A stretch of DNA of 64,000 nucleotides from Phoronis australis. Taxonomy: Eukaryota > Phoronida > Phoronidae. Positions 24,701 through 36,969 of the stretch are shown here, one piece after another. The notes below the pieces were generated by a model. The model searched no databases, was not told where the DNA came from, and saw nothing but the letters and a program-made list of their open reading frames with translations. The stretch lies in assembly GCA_002633005.1 (NCBI GenBank), contig NMRA01000396.1, positions 179,199-243,198 on the forward strand, in the 5' to 3' direction. Numbering within the stretch: position 1 is the first letter of the stretch; each line of letters opens with the position of its first letter. The position numbers and the translations under genes are program-made.

Positions 24701-27700
24701 ATAGTCGAGACGCACCATTCATAGGTACAGTAACAGTTACGATGACAGGGTCGGGAAACCAGCACATGGTTTTGACAGGATTAGTATTTGAAGATATATA
24801 CGCTAATTAAAAGATTCATCAGAATCCATCTATTTTAGTTTTATATTTTAGAATATTCGTAATTTTTGTAGAGTATTTCTTCTTTCGTAATATTAAAAAA
24901 AATCTTAATTTCAAGTATTGGACATAGAACTTAAGACTCGTTAATCTCCAGCGATGTAAATAATAGTTACCAATAATTGATGTTAAATTCAGTACATGTG
25001 CTTCATCATAGAGACAAGAAAAAATGATGCATAAATTTACGTGTTTTTTTAACTGTTGAAACAACGAAATACAAATTCACGGGACCATTACAAATTGATG
25101 ATACCTTGGGGTTATTTTCTAAAAAGGTACACATTTGGGAACATAATCCCAATTTACGTAAGAAGTATTAGTGCTTAAAAGCCTGTGTGTTAAACGAAAT
25201 CGATATCATTTTGGTTTTGTATCAATGCTAACATTCATAGAGTGAATATGGTCTTCTTCCACCATTCCTAAATTCGCGAATTTGAAGTATGCTCGTATTT
25301 TTTTTCTTAAGCCCGAAAATTTGGTGAATGGTGGAGAAAGCCCGTGCGTAGTACACAAACACTCGTAAGTCGTTTGCTACTTGTCAGAAAGATAGATTTG
25401 TCCTTGTTCTCATACCATCTTCTATAGTATTTATGTGTCTATCATCCAATAGATTTGGATTGTAACTCTGTGGCTCGTAAGCCAGGAGTATTGAACATAC
25501 AGATGGAAAAATTTCCGGAAGTTCAATCAGGTTATAAAATCTGTCTTTATTAAACATGTTAGTCACTTTGTTAGACCAGATTCCAAAAAGGCATCAAGCA
25601 TGAATAATTACGACGGTTTAATAAATAAGCAGTTTGAGACCAACTGATTAACCTCAAGTCATGACTAGCCATGACAGTGTCATATCGTGCCAACCAAGAT
25701 TTAACGTGACTGCTGAGAGAAAGGGTTTGATTAAAATTGTTTCGAACAATGTTACCTTTTTACCATTCAGAAAAAAATGTTAAAACAGGTTTTCTAAGCA
25801 TAACAGCGAGGACAGTAACAAAGTAAATCGGTGATTACATTTAGAGAGAATAAAATATTTGAGTGACAACAACATGTGTGTTCATCCAGAGATTTTTCTC
25901 GTGTTGTGGGGTACGATGTAGCGCAGATTTGCACTTAATCGCAATTAATCTGGACTCCACATGAACTTTAATAATTGTAGAACATAAGGAAGGTTTCAGA
26001 TAATTTGTTGAGTCGAAACAATATTTTCATTCTAGAGTTCAAGTTTTCCTATTGACGATGGCGATTCAGCGACGCATAAGTCGGCAGGTTTTCGCCCTGT
26101 GATGAGCACAATTTTTTTATCGTAATTTAACAACGGAAGTTCATAGCAATGCACCAAAATTTTGTAGAAAGACTGTCGTAGGCTAAAAATACGTCACAGA
26201 GCGTAAATTTTATGAATCCTAGCTTCCGATTTTACCCGTTTGGGAAAACGGGTTTCAACTGCCGTAGGCTACAATAAGAATCCCCTCCCCGTGAAATGAA
26301 TTTTTCTAAGCGTTTATTTGAGCCAATACACTATACAGCTTTCCACCAAGGCTAGGTGATGCTACGACATTATTCTTTGTTGCGTTAGTAACTGGTCTTG
26401 GCTAATTATCATTTTATGGCCTGGTCATCAATTCAGCCAAAAGTAGTTCTAGAAGTGGCTTAATAGTCAATTATTCACGCATGCTGACTCACAATAGAAG
26501 CCTGATAAGAGTGAAGGTGGATAAATGCGGTGTTCCTACAGTTTCTTGTGCTAGTGGATGTGTTCACGACATGACCTAAGTATGACAAGTCCAATACAAC
26601 ATGTTATCATTTTTTATTCATTAACCCAAAATTATTCAAACTTTTAACATAATAAGTAATTCAAAATGCACAATACTTTACAACATTTAGCATTACAAAC
26701 ACTATTCAACAGCAACAGTTTCCATGATATGAAAGTGGACACACAATACATGTAACAGTAACCATGGTGGCGGAATAGTGTTTCCTTACACCAGAATTTG
26801 ACAAGCATCATTTAAAAAATATGAAGTTGCAAGGAACAAGAATTAGAGGCTTGAAGCTTCACAATCAAACATAGCTTATTTCTCAAATTAAGATTATTCA
26901 TATTGTTGACTTGATAACCTGAATTAAGAAACAATAAGTTACAAAACATGACTTGAAAGCAATTGAGACTTAAAATTAAGAAAAAAATATGAATAATTTT
27001 GTGATACCGAATCAAGTCTTGAACAGCAGTTGACATTCAAACAAAAAACCGTTTCAAAATTATTTCAACTATTTTTTAGCTTTGTGTAAGATCACCTGAA
27101 TGGGAAATTTAAAGTAAAATAATTCGAATACACCTTAAATTTTTGCACAAAAACACGAAAATTGAACAAAGTTTATTTTTTGTAGCAAAGTTTGTCAAAA
27201 TGTTTCAACGTTAAATCTTCACAAATTACAAAGTAGCCGACTGAACATGCCTTTCAGTTCATCAAAAGTCGCCATGTTGTCAATGCCCCCAGAAATGAGA
27301 CGAAGTCCAATGGGAATTGTGAGCACATTTATCACTTAATGAGTAACAAATGCGAGGCTGAAACTTGCTGAAAACTGTTAAATCGTGCAGAATAGTAAGT
27401 AAAGATATGTCTAACTAAATTTCACCGTAATTTGTTGGAGAAAACAATTTACACAAAGTTTTAAACTCGTAACTTATCCCGCTGTCCTCCAATATGGCCG
27501 ACGCGATCCAAACAAAGTGACCCAAATTTCGCCACAAAACTTGCAATAACTTTACACTGCTTGCCCCGAGTTTGATACTTTTTCGATTTTTACTGAGTAG
27601 AATGCACTACCTTTCCGATGATAGCAAAGTACTTTTCAAAACGAGAAAAAAATAAAATCGAAAAAAATAGGTTCGACCCATATTGGTTCCAAGGTTCGGC

Positions 27701-30302
27701 CGGCCTACCTAAGGAACTAAACAATGCTATTTCAACATACTAAGTACGCGTAACATTCCAATAAACATCAACGACCACTAACTACAAACTATAAATAATC
27801 TACTAATGCAAACGAATCCCGAGATATTACTAATAAAACAAATAATGAAGACTTTTCGAGCAAGCGATAGCACATTCAGTTACAAGGAAAAAATGGCTGC
27901 TTTCAGCCGGAGGACAAGTTCCTGAACTGATGAGCCGTAAATGTGGGTACGGAGATGACAACCGGTAATCATACCCTCAAACAGAGGGTCAAATACTGTT
28001 AAAAATCGCTTTTGGCAGGAAAGGCGAAAAGAATATAAAGAAAGGGTGTCGAAAATATGATTTTATGTAGTAAGTATTTTCGGATACTGGAACCACATGT
28101 CGTGGGCAGTTTGAGGGAAGGCCTTTAAATCCGTTTCCACCATCAACACAGGCGATCCCCTCGCTATTCTGACGCACCATTTTTGCTACCCGTAATATGA
28201 TGAAACGTGGCAAGCTTCATTTTATTCAATTATTGGATCCACCCTTCTCAGCACCCCGACCAATTTCGATTTTTCTATGTTTACCTATAATAATAGCACA
28301 TATTACATCAGTTCTAACTTACCTTGGAAGACTCCAACCTCGACTACTGCCATTGAAGTATCCACACTGGTTTTACCAGTCGCATGATACAAGCACATCA
28401 TTCGCTATTCACTTGATCATTATCACCGACTGTGTTGTATTTGTATCAGATGGTTAGGGATAAAGGCTTGCTACCTGTAAATAGGCCTTTCCACTGATCT
28501 AGACCACATCACGCAAAGCCCACGGCCAATGCTGAGTAATATAGGAGCTGATATCTCTTGACATACAACTGTTTATGTAGATTGTAGATGTGTCGGTCTT
28601 ACCTCAAAATTACCTGGCATGTTTCGACTAAAATCCATTTTATCCAGGACAATATTATGCTGATGTGGTCCTTAAAGCCAAGTTTGATCAGTTAGAAAAC
28701 TAGATGGTGGATGAGATGTTTATTGTAAGATAATGTAATATCGTACTAATAGTATAATAAGCATATAAAATTTATTATTTTTTCTAACATAGGTGACAAA
28801 AGCCCGCCATAAACTCTAAAATATACCATGAATAGATCGAGTAAAACATTCCAAGTATAAAATACATAAAACGGGAGGTTATGTAGCGGGAAAACAAGTT
28901 TTGAAGACATACCTGAAACATGACATGATCGTCTGAGCTGTAGGATTTTTGACAGTTCACACTCGGATACATATTTTCATAATACACCCATATTCATCGG
29001 CATGACTCAAAATTATGCAACCAGATTTAGCAATTTAGTCTTTTTATTTCCATTCTGTTGGACTTTGCTTGGTCTAAAATGAGATTACATTGGGACTATG
29101 GTCTATAGTCTATGGGTACTGAGAAGTCTCTGCAAGGACTTAGTACAGTTAAAGCTATATCAAAGTAGACGGAAACGTCTCGTTGGAAGGCAAGACTACT
29201 ACGGGATATTAATATTGTATTTCACACGAAGAGACTCATTCTGAAAGTAAAATGTGACTGAACTGTGCATTAGACGAGTGTGTATTCTATCAATAATTTT
29301 ACCAGTGGAGACCAACTACATGTACTTCCTCGTAATTTATCAATAAAGAAAATAATCGGAGACTAGAAAAGTTATGGAGAACTCTCGATAGCGACCGTTG
29401 CAAAGATTGGGATTGGGAGATTGTAGCTTCGAAAAGAAACCATCATCCAGGCCATTGTTTTCTACACTGCCTCGCAGCGTATTCTCACATTTAGGCTTAT
29501 CTGCCTGTAATAAAAATAATTTTACTCAGGTGTCTTGCATGCGTCTGCATGGTAATCAGAAGGGCCCCGGTACGAGTTCCGGCTGGGGCAAAAATAGTCT
29601 TAATAGCGATACACCTTGTACATGCTGGGAGAATGGGGGTTTTGATGCTTATTTTTTAATGGTTTTGATAGTAAAATCTCAAATTGAAAACATGTCAACA
29701 TGTAACGATTTTTACTCAGAAAAGTGTGTATATTCTAAAAATTGACAGCCTGAATTTTGAATTTTTACCATTATTAACTTGGTCATGACTTTATAAGTAA
29801 AATTTAGCAAACAGAAAAGGCACACCGATATCAGAACAACGTTAAAACATTTTATTTTATACGAATATTCAAGTTTAAATATCAAAAAATAATCGCTTTC
29901 GTTTGATGCAAGTTTAATATAAAAGTGGTACAAGTTCTAGTCTTGAAAGGATATTAAGCAAAACTTCAACATTATATAAACTATTTCCTGAAAATGTTCT
30001 TGAAAATAGTGCATACAACAAAGCGTCTGAAAGTTTCAAATGAATCCAATTAGCCATTTCAAAGATTAGATGTGCCAAATTTAATAGAATTTGGTAATTT
30101 GGTCATTTTTATAGGATCCTACAAAACCTTAAGTATTACTGATGATCGTAACAAGTCATTTGCATGAGTTTACGCATTTTTTTCTATGAAAGTGTTTTGT
30201 AACTGTTTCTCAGAACATTGCTAGGCTCATGCACGTTAGCCACTCAATCACACGTTCTGCATATCAGCATCGATTGAAGGCTTTCGACCGAAAATTAAGA
30301 GC
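18771..30302. other. Gene desert of about 11.5 kb
   Basis: Both strands hold only short open frames with no recognisable domain. A small CA-rich run lies near 21097-21114, and an imperfect inverted repeat flanks 25262-25340 (CCACCATTC against GAATGGTGG). I see no tRNA, no intact transposon and no exon with convincing splice sites. Confidence 0.5.
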
Positions 30303-30500
30303 TAAACAGCCATTTTACACCTGTAAAACACTAGGGGTCGCTGCTTTCATCACGGAAGGACAGGCGATTCTGACGAGCTACCTGGCGATTCTAGCGATTC
30401 TACAGACTTCCAATCGCCAAGCAGTTAATCAGCCATTATGCACCTGTACTAGAGCACCATGGCCCTGCTTACCCGGAAAAACAGGCTACTCTGACGGGGG
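30303..30500. repeat. Short direct repeat, two units about 123 bp apart
   Basis: The segment from 30303 (AAACAGCCATTTTACACCTGTA) recurs from 30426 (AATCAGCCATTATGCACCTGTA). Both copies end near CAGGC(G/T)A(T/C)TCTGACG. The open frame that spans both copies has no family resemblance. Confidence 0.5.
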
Positions 30501-30624
30501 AGAAGTAATAGACAATACCACCATTCGCGATGCACACATTTCGGTTAAAATCGAAGCTCCTGGTTCCTCAAAGTGATGCTTATTCAGAGTGAATGGGCTT
30601 ATGATCAATTTTGTTTCGACTGTT

Positions 30625-31375
30625 TGTAATCTGTCTGACGGTGGCACCCCACTATTGAAATTGTTTGGTATCTTAATGTTGAGCCCCGTGCAGTGAAGCT
30701 GAACATCGTGGAATTGGTTTCAAGCGCTTTTAGTGGTGGGTTGGTCAAGCTTACTTCAGGTACTTGGGCGTGTCTGGAATTGATAACCAACCACTAGATT
30801 TGTCTCGCAGTATTTATTCTTGATACCAGGGCTTACGGCGAATATTTTGCATCTCGTTTCACGCGGTTACCTCTTGGCTTGATCAAGCTCACTAGCTCAG
30901 GTATTTGGGCATGTCTGGCAGGGCTAACCCAACACTGCATTTGTCTGGCATTGTTTATTCGTGATAACTGGGCTTGGCTTGAATATTTTGTAACTGGTTT
31001 TATGTGGTTAGCTCTTGGGTTGATCTACCTCAAATTTTATTTTTTTGATAATCGGCGGCAGGGACACCCACCTCTGAAATTATCTGGCATTTAAGTTACA
31101 CTGTTGTGCCCTTTACATTGATTCTGAACATTGTGCAGTTGGTTTCAAACGGTTACCTGGTGGGTTGATCCCGCTCAACTCGGGTATTTTGGCGTGTCTG
31201 GCGGGGCTAACCCCCACTAGATTTGTCTGGCAGTGTTCATGTGTGATACCTGGGCTCACAGTGGATATTTTGCAACTTCTTTCATGCGGTTAACTCTTGG
31301 ATTGATCTTGCTAAAATTTTACCTTGTTCATAACCGTCTTGCTGATAATCCCCACCACTGAAATTATCTGACAGT
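30625..31375. repeat. Satellite-like tandem repeat, unit about 140 bp
   Basis: Five to six diverged units lie head to tail, starting near 30630, 30769, 30910, 31050, 31192 and 31330. Recurrent words are GGGC(G/A)TGTCTGG, TTTGTCTGGCA, GATACC(T/A)GGGCT, GAATATTTTG, GGTTA(C/G)CTCTTGG and TTGATC(A/T)(A/C)(G/C)CTC. Two unit types appear interspersed, one with ACCCCACTATTGAAATTG and one with CCACTAGATTTGTCT. No coding potential is conserved. Confidence 0.7.
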
Positions 31376-31419
31376 GACCAATTTGGATTCAGTGGATTAC
31401 ATAGTAGTTATCGAAGGCA

Positions 31420-33165
31420 GTCTCTCCATTTGGTTTCCTTATTAAATTCTTCCGGTTACGACAGCGCCGTTAGAGTCAAATTGTTCAATAATTCTGGATA
31501 ATGGAATTTAGTTTAGAAATTTCAATTACCCTGAAATTTACAAAGCACAATACATGTGCTTTTCATCTTAACACCCATGGATATACATAAAAGGCAGATT
31601 TTACCTTGACGATATGAAACATTGACTTGCTTGTTTCTCGTAAAAAATCTATGCAAATCTCATAGTGTAGTAACTGAAACAAAAGTGAAGCACCACTGAT
31701 ATTTCCGTGTTCCCAGTATAGCCAAAACTCCATAGCAATAGACCTAATTCACATTGCGGACATTGAAATCCAAAGCAAGGCTCGCTGCGATAAACAAAGC
31801 GGAAGTTAAATAAACGTTGCGTGAATTAAATGGCCGGTATTTCTAGTTCTACAAGGATATTAAGTTTAAAAAATGTGTCCTTAATAACCCACAGAGACGT
31901 AGCAAAATACATTGGAGAAATGTCAGTGCACCAAAGAGTTGTCTGGCGAAATGGTGTAACTTTTGTTTCGAAATACTGGATGCGAAACACGAAAAGTAAA
32001 TTTGACCAAATTGCTAAAGGCTGGGTTTGGTTTTTTCTTGTTAATTTTTGATAAAAAAGCTTTCTACTTGAACCAGGTCATCGGATCGTATTGTTGAGGA
32101 GTTGAAGCTATTTGACACTGGTGGTTCATTGCATTTTTTGTCACATCTGTTTTAATTTGTTGATCAAAATATTAACCTCAATCATAGCCTAGGTCCTGGT
32201 GAGGTAGGGACTACCGGGACTAACAGCTGATTTGTCATTGATCTGAAAAAAAATAATTAATGTTGATAATTAGAATCAATCATATTTGACCATTAATTCT
32301 GCTTTCTTGATTTTAATAATTCTTACGTTTAATTCATGCGTTAGGTTTCAAATATCAATCTGGACCAAGTTGAATTTTAAAATTAAAACACCTAATTCCA
32401 AAGCATAACCTCGTTCAAGAGCTCAAATTCAGTTAACTGGACAGAGCATGCATAGGGAAAAATCTACATCCTGATCACTATCAATAGCACCCCCGCCCTG
32501 TTGCAAGAGCTATCCTAGGCTCTGTCTCAATTAACACTTTGTGCTCTTTCAAACTGTCAACTGTGTGGTTACGGGTGATATGAACTTCGAAGAGAATTTT
32601 TCAACCACCAGGGGAATGTTTAGGCCTGTGGGGGAATTTCGCGTGATTTTTCAATATTTTTAGATAGGAATGGGGCCAGTATTCGGCCCCAAAATCATGG
32701 GATTGATGACCCTGTCCGTTTTGGAAAGAAAAATGCATCACGTTTCAACCCGTAGTCGTGAAAACACAGCCTGGCTGGCCCAACATTCTCTGGTCGTTGT
32801 TATGATGCTCGGCAACCGAGATACGACAAAATATGATCTAACTTTCGGAAACATTTATTAATTTTACACGGACACATTTTCCTTCATCGCAGCCTATGGC
32901 ACCGACCCAAGGCTTCCGAATCTCAAAGTCTTTAGGTATTGTAAAATAGACGGTTGAGCGTCCGTATTTTTCTAGCCGTCCGAGCAACGCGAAATGCAAC
33001 TAAGCCAACAAAGCTATCGTAGCGAGCCTCGTTTTGGAACACGCCTCGTGTCGGCGTGAATTAAGTCTATGCACGTAAAAGCAACGGCACTGTTACTGCC
33101 GCAAGCAACGTCTACCTAGTGGCATGAAAAGATATCAATTAAAATCCGCCTGTGTACGCGAACGT
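31420..33165. repeat. Third, diverged copy of the receptor B 3' flank, split by a transposon
   Basis: 31420-31740 and 33068-33165 align in order with 34975-35515 and 36376-36915. Shared landmarks are CTTC(C/G)GGTTACGACAG, CAAAGCAC followed by TGCTTTTCA, GTAGTA(A/C)C(T/C)GAAACAAAA, CTAGCAATA-like sequence, and ACTGC(C/G)GC(A/)AG-CAACGT followed by ATTAAAATCCGCC. The copy is interrupted at the TA by a 1.3-kb element. It ends about 55 bp before the position where the receptor stop codon would lie, and the TTAGGG-like array starts there. This implies an older duplication whose receptor part is missing. Confidence 0.7.
31741..33067. mobile_element. TA-flanked 1.3-kb DNA transposon, probably non-autonomous
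   Basis: The left end GACCTAATTCAC and the right end, read on the other strand as GACTTAATTCAC, are inverted repeats. Similarity continues to a second block, GGCTCGCT(G/A)CGATA, 39-53 bp from each end (31779-31792 and 33015-33028). The element is flanked by TA at 31739-31740 and 33068-33069. The homologous flank of receptor B has a single TA at the same point (35413-35414 and 36813-36814), so the empty site is visible. TA target sites are typical of Tc1/mariner-like elements. I see no DDD/DDE transposase in the 1.3 kb, so it is probably a deletion derivative. Confidence 0.75.
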
Positions 33166-33177
33166 ACATGCTTCAGA

Positions 33178-34292
33178 GGTTCAGGGTTAAGGTTATGGTT
33201 AGGGATAGGGTTTTATTTAGGAATTTGGTAAGGGTTAGGGTTACAATTAGGATTAGGGTTAGGGTTGAAAATAGGGTTAGGGTTAGGGTTATGGTTAGGG
33301 TTAGGGTTAGTTTTAGGGTTAGAGTTAAGATAATTGTTATGGTTAGGTTTAGGGTTAGGGTTAGGTTTAGGATTAGGGATAGGGTTGAAAATAGAGTTAG
33401 GATTAGGGTTAGGGTTAGTGTTATGGTTAGGGTTAGGGTAAGGGTTGAAAATAGGGTTAGGGATAGAGTTAGGATTAGGTTTAGAGTCAGTTTCGAAAAG
33501 AGGGTAGGTTTAAAGTTAGGGATAGGGTAAGGGTTAGGGTTAGGGTCAGTGTTGAGAATGGCGTCAGGGTTAGATACAGAGTTACAGTTAGAGTTGAAAA
33601 TATGTTCAGGGTAGGGGATAGGGCTAGGGTTAGGGTTAGATACAGGGTTAGATTTAGGGTTAGGGTTAGGGTTTGGTTAATATTAGTGTTACGGTTAGGG
33701 ATAGGGTTAGGTTTAAGTTTAGAGTTAGGGTAAGGGCGAGAGTTAGGGATAGGGTTAGAATTAGGTTTAGATTTAGTGTTAGGGTTAGGGTAAGGTTAGG
33801 TTTAGAGTTCAGAATAGCGTTAGGGTTAGGGTTAGGGGTAGGGCTATTTTTGAAAATAGGGTTAGGGTTATTGTAAGTATTGAAAATTTTACAGGTAGGG
33901 TTAGGCTTAATGTTAGGGTTTGTTTTAGGGTTATGGTTAGGGTTAGGGTTTGGGTTAGGGTTAAGACTAGGGTTAGGGTTAGGGTTAGATGTAGAGTTGA
34001 GAATAGCGTTAGGGTTAGGGTTAGGTTTAGTGTTTGGGTTAGGATTAGGTTTGGGGTTGGTGTTGAGGTTGGAGCTGGGGCTAGGGTTGGGGATGGAGCT
34101 AGGACTAGGGCTAGGGCTAGGTTTAGGGTTAGGGTTAGGTTTAGTGTTAGGTGTAGAGTTGAGAATGGCGTTGGGGTTAGGTTTACGGTTAGGGTTATTG
34201 TTAGAGATAGGTATAGGGTTAGGGTGAGGGTTATGGTTACTGTTGAAATGTGGGTTAGGGTTAGGGTTAAAATAGGGTTAGGGTTATGGTTA
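33178..34292. repeat. Degenerate TTAGGG (telomere-type) interstitial array
   Basis: About 1.1 kb is built of TTAGGG on the plus strand with frequent TTATGG, TTTAGG, GTAGGG and TAGGAT variants. A second motif, GTTGAAAATAG or GTTGAGAATGGCG, punctuates the array near 33266, 33385, 33446, 33551, 33594, 33807, 33850, 33994 and 34153. The long frames through it (RVRVRVR-type and GLGLGL-type) are repeat artefacts. The array abuts the truncated third flank copy on its left. Confidence 0.9.
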
Positions 34293-34754
34293 GTTTACCA
34301 TAAAAGATCGTTAATTTTATCAGTGAACCTTTGTAATGGTTTTAAAAAATGTAGCCGTCCGGGAGATGGTGTAATTTTTTATTGGTTTAAAGAACATCAA
34401 TACAAAGAAATATAAGACAAAAAAATGCAAGCCATTCTCACTCTTAACCAATACACATACGCACACACCCCAATACACTCCAACATATCCACCCACGTTT
34501 AGTAAGAAGTTTTCATGAAAACGTTTTGGTTAACCAGAGATGGTGTAGTTTACTGCATTACTGATTATTCTCAGAATTCCCACAGTAATCAAGTGGTATT
34601 GGGCGATGCACCAGATATAGTCTCATGTTTCAAGTGTAACCATACCATAATGTTTAATAAAGAACAAATATGAGGAATGGTTTAATCAAAAATGTAACCA
34701 AACAGGAATAACTCAGTTTGGCTCACACACGAAGGGTTTTTCCTAAATTTTTGC
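34293..34754. other. Gene-free spacer
   Basis: I see no gene or transposon. GAGATGGTGTA occurs twice (near 34362 and 34537), which is the only repeated word I noticed. Confidence 0.4.
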
Positions 34755-35569
34755 CCCAAATCAAATTTGGTATCAGAAAAAGGACACCTTAGAATTTTTA
34801 TAAAGGGGACATCGACTGTTTTCACAGACCGGGGGTTATCCTTGTCGTAGCCCCTCCCCCGTTCGTCATTCTTTTTTATTACTAATCCCTCCCGGTAGCG
34901 ACATAATTCTAATTTTATACTTCGCTCTCTGCCATATTGCAAAGTAAAGCCAGTTTGCCCCCTCTTTGACCACAATTTCCTTCCATTTTGGTCACCTTAC
35001 TGACTTCTTCGGGTTACGACAGTGTCGTACGGAACAAAATATTCAAAAAATCGGAATCACAAAATTATCGTGCAATTAACAAAGCACTATAGCTATGCTT
35101 TTCAGCTAGGATAAACACGGATGGATAACAATGTACATAACAGACAAATCATTACGTTACCAAAGTAAAAGACTGACATGTTCGAATCTCATGGACGTAA
35201 AATGTATGCAAACATCATGGTTGAATGTTTAAGATGGATTAACATCCACATCCAAAATCAGCACGTCCACCAACTCGAAGTCATCTTCCAAAAACAAAAA
35301 CTTTTTCAATACTGCTCCACAACTTAACGTAGCGTACACGTAGTACCCGAAACAAAAAGTGCTGCATGACAAAGAAATCAGTATTTAACGGGTAGCCAAA
35401 GCTCTCTAGCAATACAAGAACGGACACTGTAACTGCGGCAGGCAACGTACCTGTAGTGGCAGGAAAAAATCTCCTAATTAAAATCCGCCGGGTTATACGA
35501 CGTACGCAAAAGTATTTGCACAATAGTGGATTCTAACCATCGACTCGTTTAGTCAATTACATCCTTTGA

Positions 35570-36152
35570 TTACATCTTGATTGTTTCTGAATCGTTGAAC
35601 TCATTGCAGTTGGTGGAAACACTACTCGTGGACATAACGCATTCCCGGCCGTCGATGGACAATTGAGAACAATTAGAATTCCTTTTCCTCGTAAATAACT
35701 CCCGGTATTTCAAAAATATAGCTTCCCTGCAGATGTAAGCAAGGAATATGAAAAACCCTTGCAGGGAGTTGAAGATGATGAAAAGATACCATAACACGTG
35801 ACTTCCGGTAAGAGCTGCAGAGTAGCCAAAGATCCACGTGCTGCCCATAACAGTGGAAAGTTTGACAGTTATCAAGAACAAGCGATTATTTTCACGGTTG
35901 TTTTTGATATTCCTTCTGACTTGGCGCTTGGCTCTAAAAAGCTGGATAACAGTCAACACAATGAATATCGCATTAATAAATATGATAATCGCTAAAGGCA
36001 GCGCAAAACCATAAAGAATAGCTTCGTACCCGGAAATCCAACACCTTTCCTCATCTCCATATTGGAAAGCTACATCAGTGGCGAACTCCAAAATAATGCA
36101 CGTGACAATTATCAGTAAGGGACCCAGTACAGAATACATCACATACTTATGA
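35570..36152 (-). pseudogene. Truncated duplicate of the receptor B C-terminus
   Basis: This encodes TM4 to the C-terminal tail of the class B-like receptor, starting at HKYVMYSVLG and ending with the same ...SETIKM tail. I saw no amino-acid difference from receptor B in the overlap. It is cut by the N at 36153 and lacks the ectodomain and TM1-TM3. I interpret it as the end of an allelic contig, not a separate gene. If the duplication were real, it would be a 5'-truncated pseudogene. Confidence 0.75.
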
Positions 36153-36274
36153 NCCCAAATCAAATTTGGTATCAGAAAAAGGACGCCTTAGAATTTTTAT
36201 AAAGGGGACATCGACTGTTTTCACAGGCCGGGGGTTATCCATGTCGTAGCCCCTCCCCCGTTCGTCATTCTTTT

Positions 36275-36280
36275 TTTATT
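36275..36280 (-). promoter_or_regulatory. Candidate polyadenylation signal of receptor B
   Basis: AATAAA on the minus strand lies about 690 nt after the receptor B stop codon. It is the nearest canonical hexamer I noticed downstream, but its use is unproven. Confidence 0.25.
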
Positions 36281-36969
36281 ACTAATCCCTCCCGGTAGCG
36301 ACATAATTCTAATTTTATACTTCGCTCTCTGTCACATTGCAAAGTAAAGCCAGTTTGCCCCCTCTTTGACCACAATTTCCTTCCATTTTGGTCACCTTAC
36401 TGACTTCTTCGGGTTACGACAGTGTCGTACGGAACAAAATATTCAACAAATCGGAATCACAATATTATCGTGCAATTAACAAAGCACTATAGCTATGCTT
36501 TTCATCTAGGATAAACACGGATGGATAACAATGTACATAACAGACAAATCATTACGTTACCAAAGTAAAACACTGACATGTTCGAATCTCATGGACGTAA
36601 AATGTATGCAAACCTCATGGTTGAATGTTAAAGATGGATTAACATCCACATCCAAAATAAGCACGTCCACCAACTCGAAGTCATCTTCCAAAAACAAAAA
36701 CTTCTTCAATACTGCTCCAACACTTAACGTAGCGTACGCGTAGTACCCAAAACAAAAAGTGCTGCATGACAAAGAAATCAGTATCTAACGGGTAGCCAAA
36801 GCTCTCTAGCAATACAAGAACGGACACTGTAACTGCGGCAGGCAACGTACCTGTAGTGGCAGGAAAAAATCTCCTAATTAAAATCCGCCGGGTTATACGA
36901 CGTACGCAAAAGTATTTGCACAATAGTAGATTCTAACCATCGACTCGTTTAGTCAATTACATCCTTTGA

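Noticed and set aside
25262-25340. Inverted CCACCATTC/GAATGGTGG as a transposon or hairpin
   Set aside because: Pairing outside the core is poor and no flanking duplication is visible.
33168-34415. Overlapping long open frames rich in Arg/Val or Gly/Leu
   Set aside because: They are translations of the TTAGGG-like array in different frames and do not encode a real protein.
35570-36163. A separate third receptor gene
   Set aside because: It is a fragment matching receptor B that ends at an N, best explained as an uncollapsed allele.
35281-36923. A pair of near-identical 80-codon frames at 35281-35523 and 36681-36923
   Set aside because: They lie in the duplicated non-coding flank. Five of 80 residues differ, although the receptor coding part of the same duplication showed no residue change, which argues against coding constraint.
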